7,307 nt of DNA from Saprospiraceae bacterium (GTDB lineage Bacteria > Bacteroidota > Bacteroidia > Chitinophagales > Saprospiraceae). The notes below the pieces were generated by a model. That model was not told where the DNA came from. It saw nothing but the letters and a program-made list of their open reading frames with translations, and ran no database searches. This document shows positions 5,653-7,307 of this stretch, piece by piece (within the stretch, counting starts at the first letter, position 1; every line of letters begins with the position of its first letter). A program made the position numbers and the translations under genes. Where the stretch lies: contig CANETR010000090.1 of the NCBI GenBank assembly GCA_947441325.1, positions 1-7,307 of the forward strand. Reading direction: 5' to 3'.

Positions 5653-6872
5653 GATTTTAGCAAAGTACCCAAATATTTCCAGCGCCAATCCTCATCGGCA
5701 TTTACACGGTCCATTGTACTGTTCATAATACCATAGCTGCCATTATCGAGTAGCGATTCTTCCAAGGTCCACCAGCAGAAGCCGATCTTCTTTTTTTGGA
5801 TAAAATCTGTCAGATCTCTCAGCCAGGGTTCCACATTATTGGAAGTACCGCTGCAGCCAAATTCTCCGAGAATGACCGGGGCTGCATTTTTAAAATCCTT
5901 ATCCACCACAAAGCCCCAGTATTTTTCATAATGCTGCATACGACTCAGGCTATCGAGATTTTCGTAGCGAATATGTTTTTTTGGCCTGGCCAGATTAGCC
6001 CTGCTCCAACTGAAACTGTAATTATGCACCTCGTAAACCAGTTTATTGGCTTGTTTTAAGACGACTGGTCTTTTTACAACAGGCAAGAGATGCGGAAATT
6101 TAAGTTTAGTAAAAAATCGGGTTTGCGCATTGATACCCTCCACTACGATGAGTAAATTGGGGTTCACGCTATGAATTTCATTGCCGGCCTTGGTTGCAGC
6201 CTTGTGCCAATCCTTCCTGTTTCCTCTGCCCCAGTTTGGATTTTGTGGAAGTGGAATGAATCTGCCACGTTGTGGTCTTACTTCGTTTCGAAGGTCTACA
6301 GCCATGACGTAGGGATTGTCTTTATAGCGTTGGGCCAGCATTTTCCAATCGCCAATCCACTGCTTGGGTGTTTGAGACCAATGTTTGTTTTTCCCAAACC
6401 AAAGTCCGTTCATATCATAGTTACAGCACCAATGTGTAGTGGTGGAGTGATTGTTGAGCATAACATATATTCCCTCGCTGCTCAGCACTTTTACGACCGA
6501 ATCCATTACCTCCAAAGGCGTTTTCCCAATTAGTCCGGTATTGGGGCCAACCCACTCGGCCAAAGCCTTTGTATTGTCGTGCAGCATTTGATTTGAAAAA
6601 GGAAGGCGTACAGTATTGAAGCCTGCCGCTTTGATGGCAGCAGCAATTTGCTCAATTTTCTGCACCTGAATGCCAAAGGGCATGGCATGTGTATCACTGC
6701 CTTTATGGTCTTTACTGTAGGGATATTGACTGCCATTGGCGCCCCACCAGTTTACCCCTTTCATACTAAATATTTGATTGCTGGCATCTTTTATCTCTCC
6801 CGCTTCGGTATGAAAAGGTGCCTGTGCCTGCAAGCTAATGGCAGCCAGAAAAAACATTACAAGTAATCTCAT
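5646..6872 (-). CDS. Secreted glycoside hydrolase family 5 (cellulase-type) enzyme
   Basis: This 408-residue secreted beta-glycanase-type enzyme has residues 1-16 as signal peptide (SLQA|QAPF). The rest is one GH5 TIM barrel without a binding module or type IX sorting tail. Numbered from the ATG: FSMKGVNWWG (35-44) opens the barrel; Arg89 in VRLPFSN; His142 in LNNH; LRNE gives the acid/base Glu197; VHNYSF gives His283 and Tyr285; ILGEFG gives the nucleophile Glu337; FCWWTLE gives Trp367. All catalytic residues of the family are therefore present. The THWCCNYDMNGLWFG stretch (146-160) recalls plant and fungal GH5 proteins (subfamily 11-like, from memory). The substrate, a beta-glucan or beta-mannan, cannot be told from sequence. 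I chose ATG at 6872 rather than a TTG 15 bases upstream because it gives a normal signal peptide. The gene is convergent with the fibre gene and divergent from the multicopper oxidase. No clear minus-strand -7 element was found. Confidence 0.9.
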   Translation of the reverse strand: MRLLVMFFLAAISLQAQAPFHTEAGEIKDASNQIFSMKGVNWWGANGSQYPYSKDHKGSDTHAMPFGIQVQKIEQIAAAIKAAGFNTVRLPFSNQMLHDNTKALAEWVGPNTGLIGKTPLEVMDSVVKVLSSEGIYVMLNNHSTTTHWCCNYDMNGLWFGKNKHWSQTPKQWIGDWKMLAQRYKDNPYVMAVDLRNEVRPQRGRFIPLPQNPNWGRGNRKDWHKAATKAGNEIHSVNPNLLIVVEGINAQTRFFTKLKFPHLLPVVKRPVVLKQANKLVYEVHNYSFSWSRANLARPKKHIRYENLDSLSRMQHYEKYWGFVVDKDFKNAAPVILGEFGCSGTSNNVEPWLRDLTDFIQKKKIGFCWWTLEESLLDNGSYGIMNSTMDRVNADEDWRWKYLGTLLKSK

Positions 6873-6977
6873 TGGATTCAATAACAAAAAGTACTGTTCG
6901 ATAATTGGTATAAAAAAGTCTTCATAGCTAAGGTATGAATAATTTCGATTTTACTATTATTTGATGCTTCGTCTTTT

Positions 6978-6993
6978 TGTGACAATTATCACC
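6978..6993. promoter_or_regulatory. CRP/FNR-family-like dyad in the divergent intergenic region
   Basis: TGTGA-CAATTA-TCACC matches the CRP-type consensus TGTGA-N6-TCACA at nine of ten fixed positions, with exact half-site spacing. Its centre (6985.5) lies about 43 bases upstream of the start expected from the -7 element at 7015-7022. That is the class II activator position, and no good -33 element is seen there. It could also serve the GH5 gene, whose ATG is about 113 bases away. The match is seen directly; binding by a CRP/FNR-family regulator is inference. Confidence 0.4.
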
Positions 6994-7014
6994 CATTAAT
7001 GTTGAATTCATTTA

Positions 7015-7022
7015 TATATTTG
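7015..7022 (+). promoter_or_regulatory. Predicted -7 promoter element of the multicopper oxidase gene
   Basis: TATATTTG fits TAnnTTTG exactly. Transcription would begin near 7028, with a leader of about 17 bases before the ATG at 7045. No TTTG stands at the proper -33 distance (the nearest, at 6976-6979, is 35 bases away), which suggests an activator-dependent promoter or simply a weak one. Confidence 0.5.
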
Positions 7023-7044
7023 TCCATCTAAAAAGTATAAAACC

Positions 7045-7307
7045 ATGAGAAATATATTTTTACCAATTTGCCTTTTGTGCGCTTTCATAGCATCTGCTCA
7101 AAATCCTTTAAGAATACCAACGCCTCTTTATGGCAATCAATTCAATTTGAATCTGGTGATGGGATTTACTCCTTATTTTGGACAGCAAACTATGACCATG
7201 GGTGCAAATGGAAATTTCATGGGACCTACGCTTTTTTTTGATCAGGGCGATTCTGTAAATGTAAATGTTACGAATAGCCTAGGACACGAGAGTACCTTAC
7301 ACTGGCA
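7045..7307 (+). CDS. Multicopper oxidase, N-terminal part (cut by window end)
   Basis: An open frame of 87 complete codons runs off the right edge without a stop. Residues 1-18 are a signal peptide (AFIASA|QNPL), so the product is exported to the periplasm or beyond. Residues 59-87 carry the start of a type-3 cupredoxin domain: MGPTLFFDQGDSVNVNVTNS and then STLHW, with the next codon beginning CA, consistent with the HWH copper-binding motif of laccase/CueO-type oxidases. Those enzymes oxidise phenols, metals or Cu(I) with reduction of O2 to water using four copper ions. The remaining copper motifs lie outside the window, so the subtype and intactness cannot be judged. ATG 7045 follows a -7 element and an A-rich leader. 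The gene diverges from the GH5 gene across about 170 bases. Confidence 0.8.
   Translation, partial: MRNIFLPICLLCAFIASAQNPLRIPTPLYGNQFNLNLVMGFTPYFGQQTMTMGANGNFMGPTLFFDQGDSVNVNVTNSLGHESTLHW

Noticed and set aside
5796..6866. Plus-strand open frames (72-120 residues) antisense to the GH5 gene
   Set aside because: They are shadows of the GH5 coding sequence, which contains all the catalytic motifs of its family.
6885..6893. Minus-strand TACTTTTTG as the -7 element of the GH5 gene
   Set aside because: The spacing between TA and TTTG is three rather than two, no -33 element fits, and the start would leave almost no leader before the ATG.
6921..6939. Inverted repeat TTCATA-N7-TATGAA in the divergent intergenic region
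   Set aside because: Six-base AT-rich arms are frequent by chance, and it does not align with a recognisable promoter element.

Overview
The window reads as a chromosomal segment of a Bacteroidota bacterium, probably an environmental Saprospiria/Chitinophagia/Sphingobacteriia-type lineage; the exact class is a guess. The support is an AT-rich genome with A-rich translation starts instead of Shine-Dalgarno sites, repeated matches to the Bacteroidota -7 promoter element TAnnTTTG, signal peptides ending in A|Q, and gene families (DUF4837 lipoprotein, the NVGIGT..P..KLHV fibre proteins) that are typical of this phylum.

Layout. Position 155-1234 (+) is a DUF4837-family lipoprotein with a hairpin/T-tract terminator behind it. 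Position 1318-2265 (+) is a cytoplasmic protein of unknown function, probably DUF6695, with a His...His...Asn-Cys pattern resembling permuted NlpC/P60 (LRAT-like) enzymes; a perfect 20-bp palindrome overlaps its predicted promoter. Position 2391-5600 (+) is a 1069-residue secreted fibre/adhesin-like protein: signal peptide, fibre segments, about 20 head repeats of 16-17 residues, a C-terminal peptidase S74-type intramolecular chaperone and a coiled coil. A perfect 15-bp-stem terminator (5618-5652) separates it from a convergent secreted GH5 glycoside hydrolase (5646-6872, -). After a divergent intergenic region holding a CRP/FNR-like dyad, a secreted multicopper oxidase begins at 7045 (+) and is cut by the window end.

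Working together. Each gene appears to have its own promoter, and no operon is evident. Four of the five products are exported (one lipoprotein, one surface fibre, two secreted enzymes), so the region deals mostly with the cell envelope and exterior. I see no tRNA, rRNA, transposase, integrase, CRISPR array or phage module. I do not see a convincing new multi-gene system. The points most worth a second look are the palindromic promoter of the DUF6695-like gene and its possible LRAT-like active site, the three-unit super-periodicity and altered S74 motif of the fibre protein, the WCC-motif GH5 enzyme, and the CRP-like site before the multicopper oxidase.
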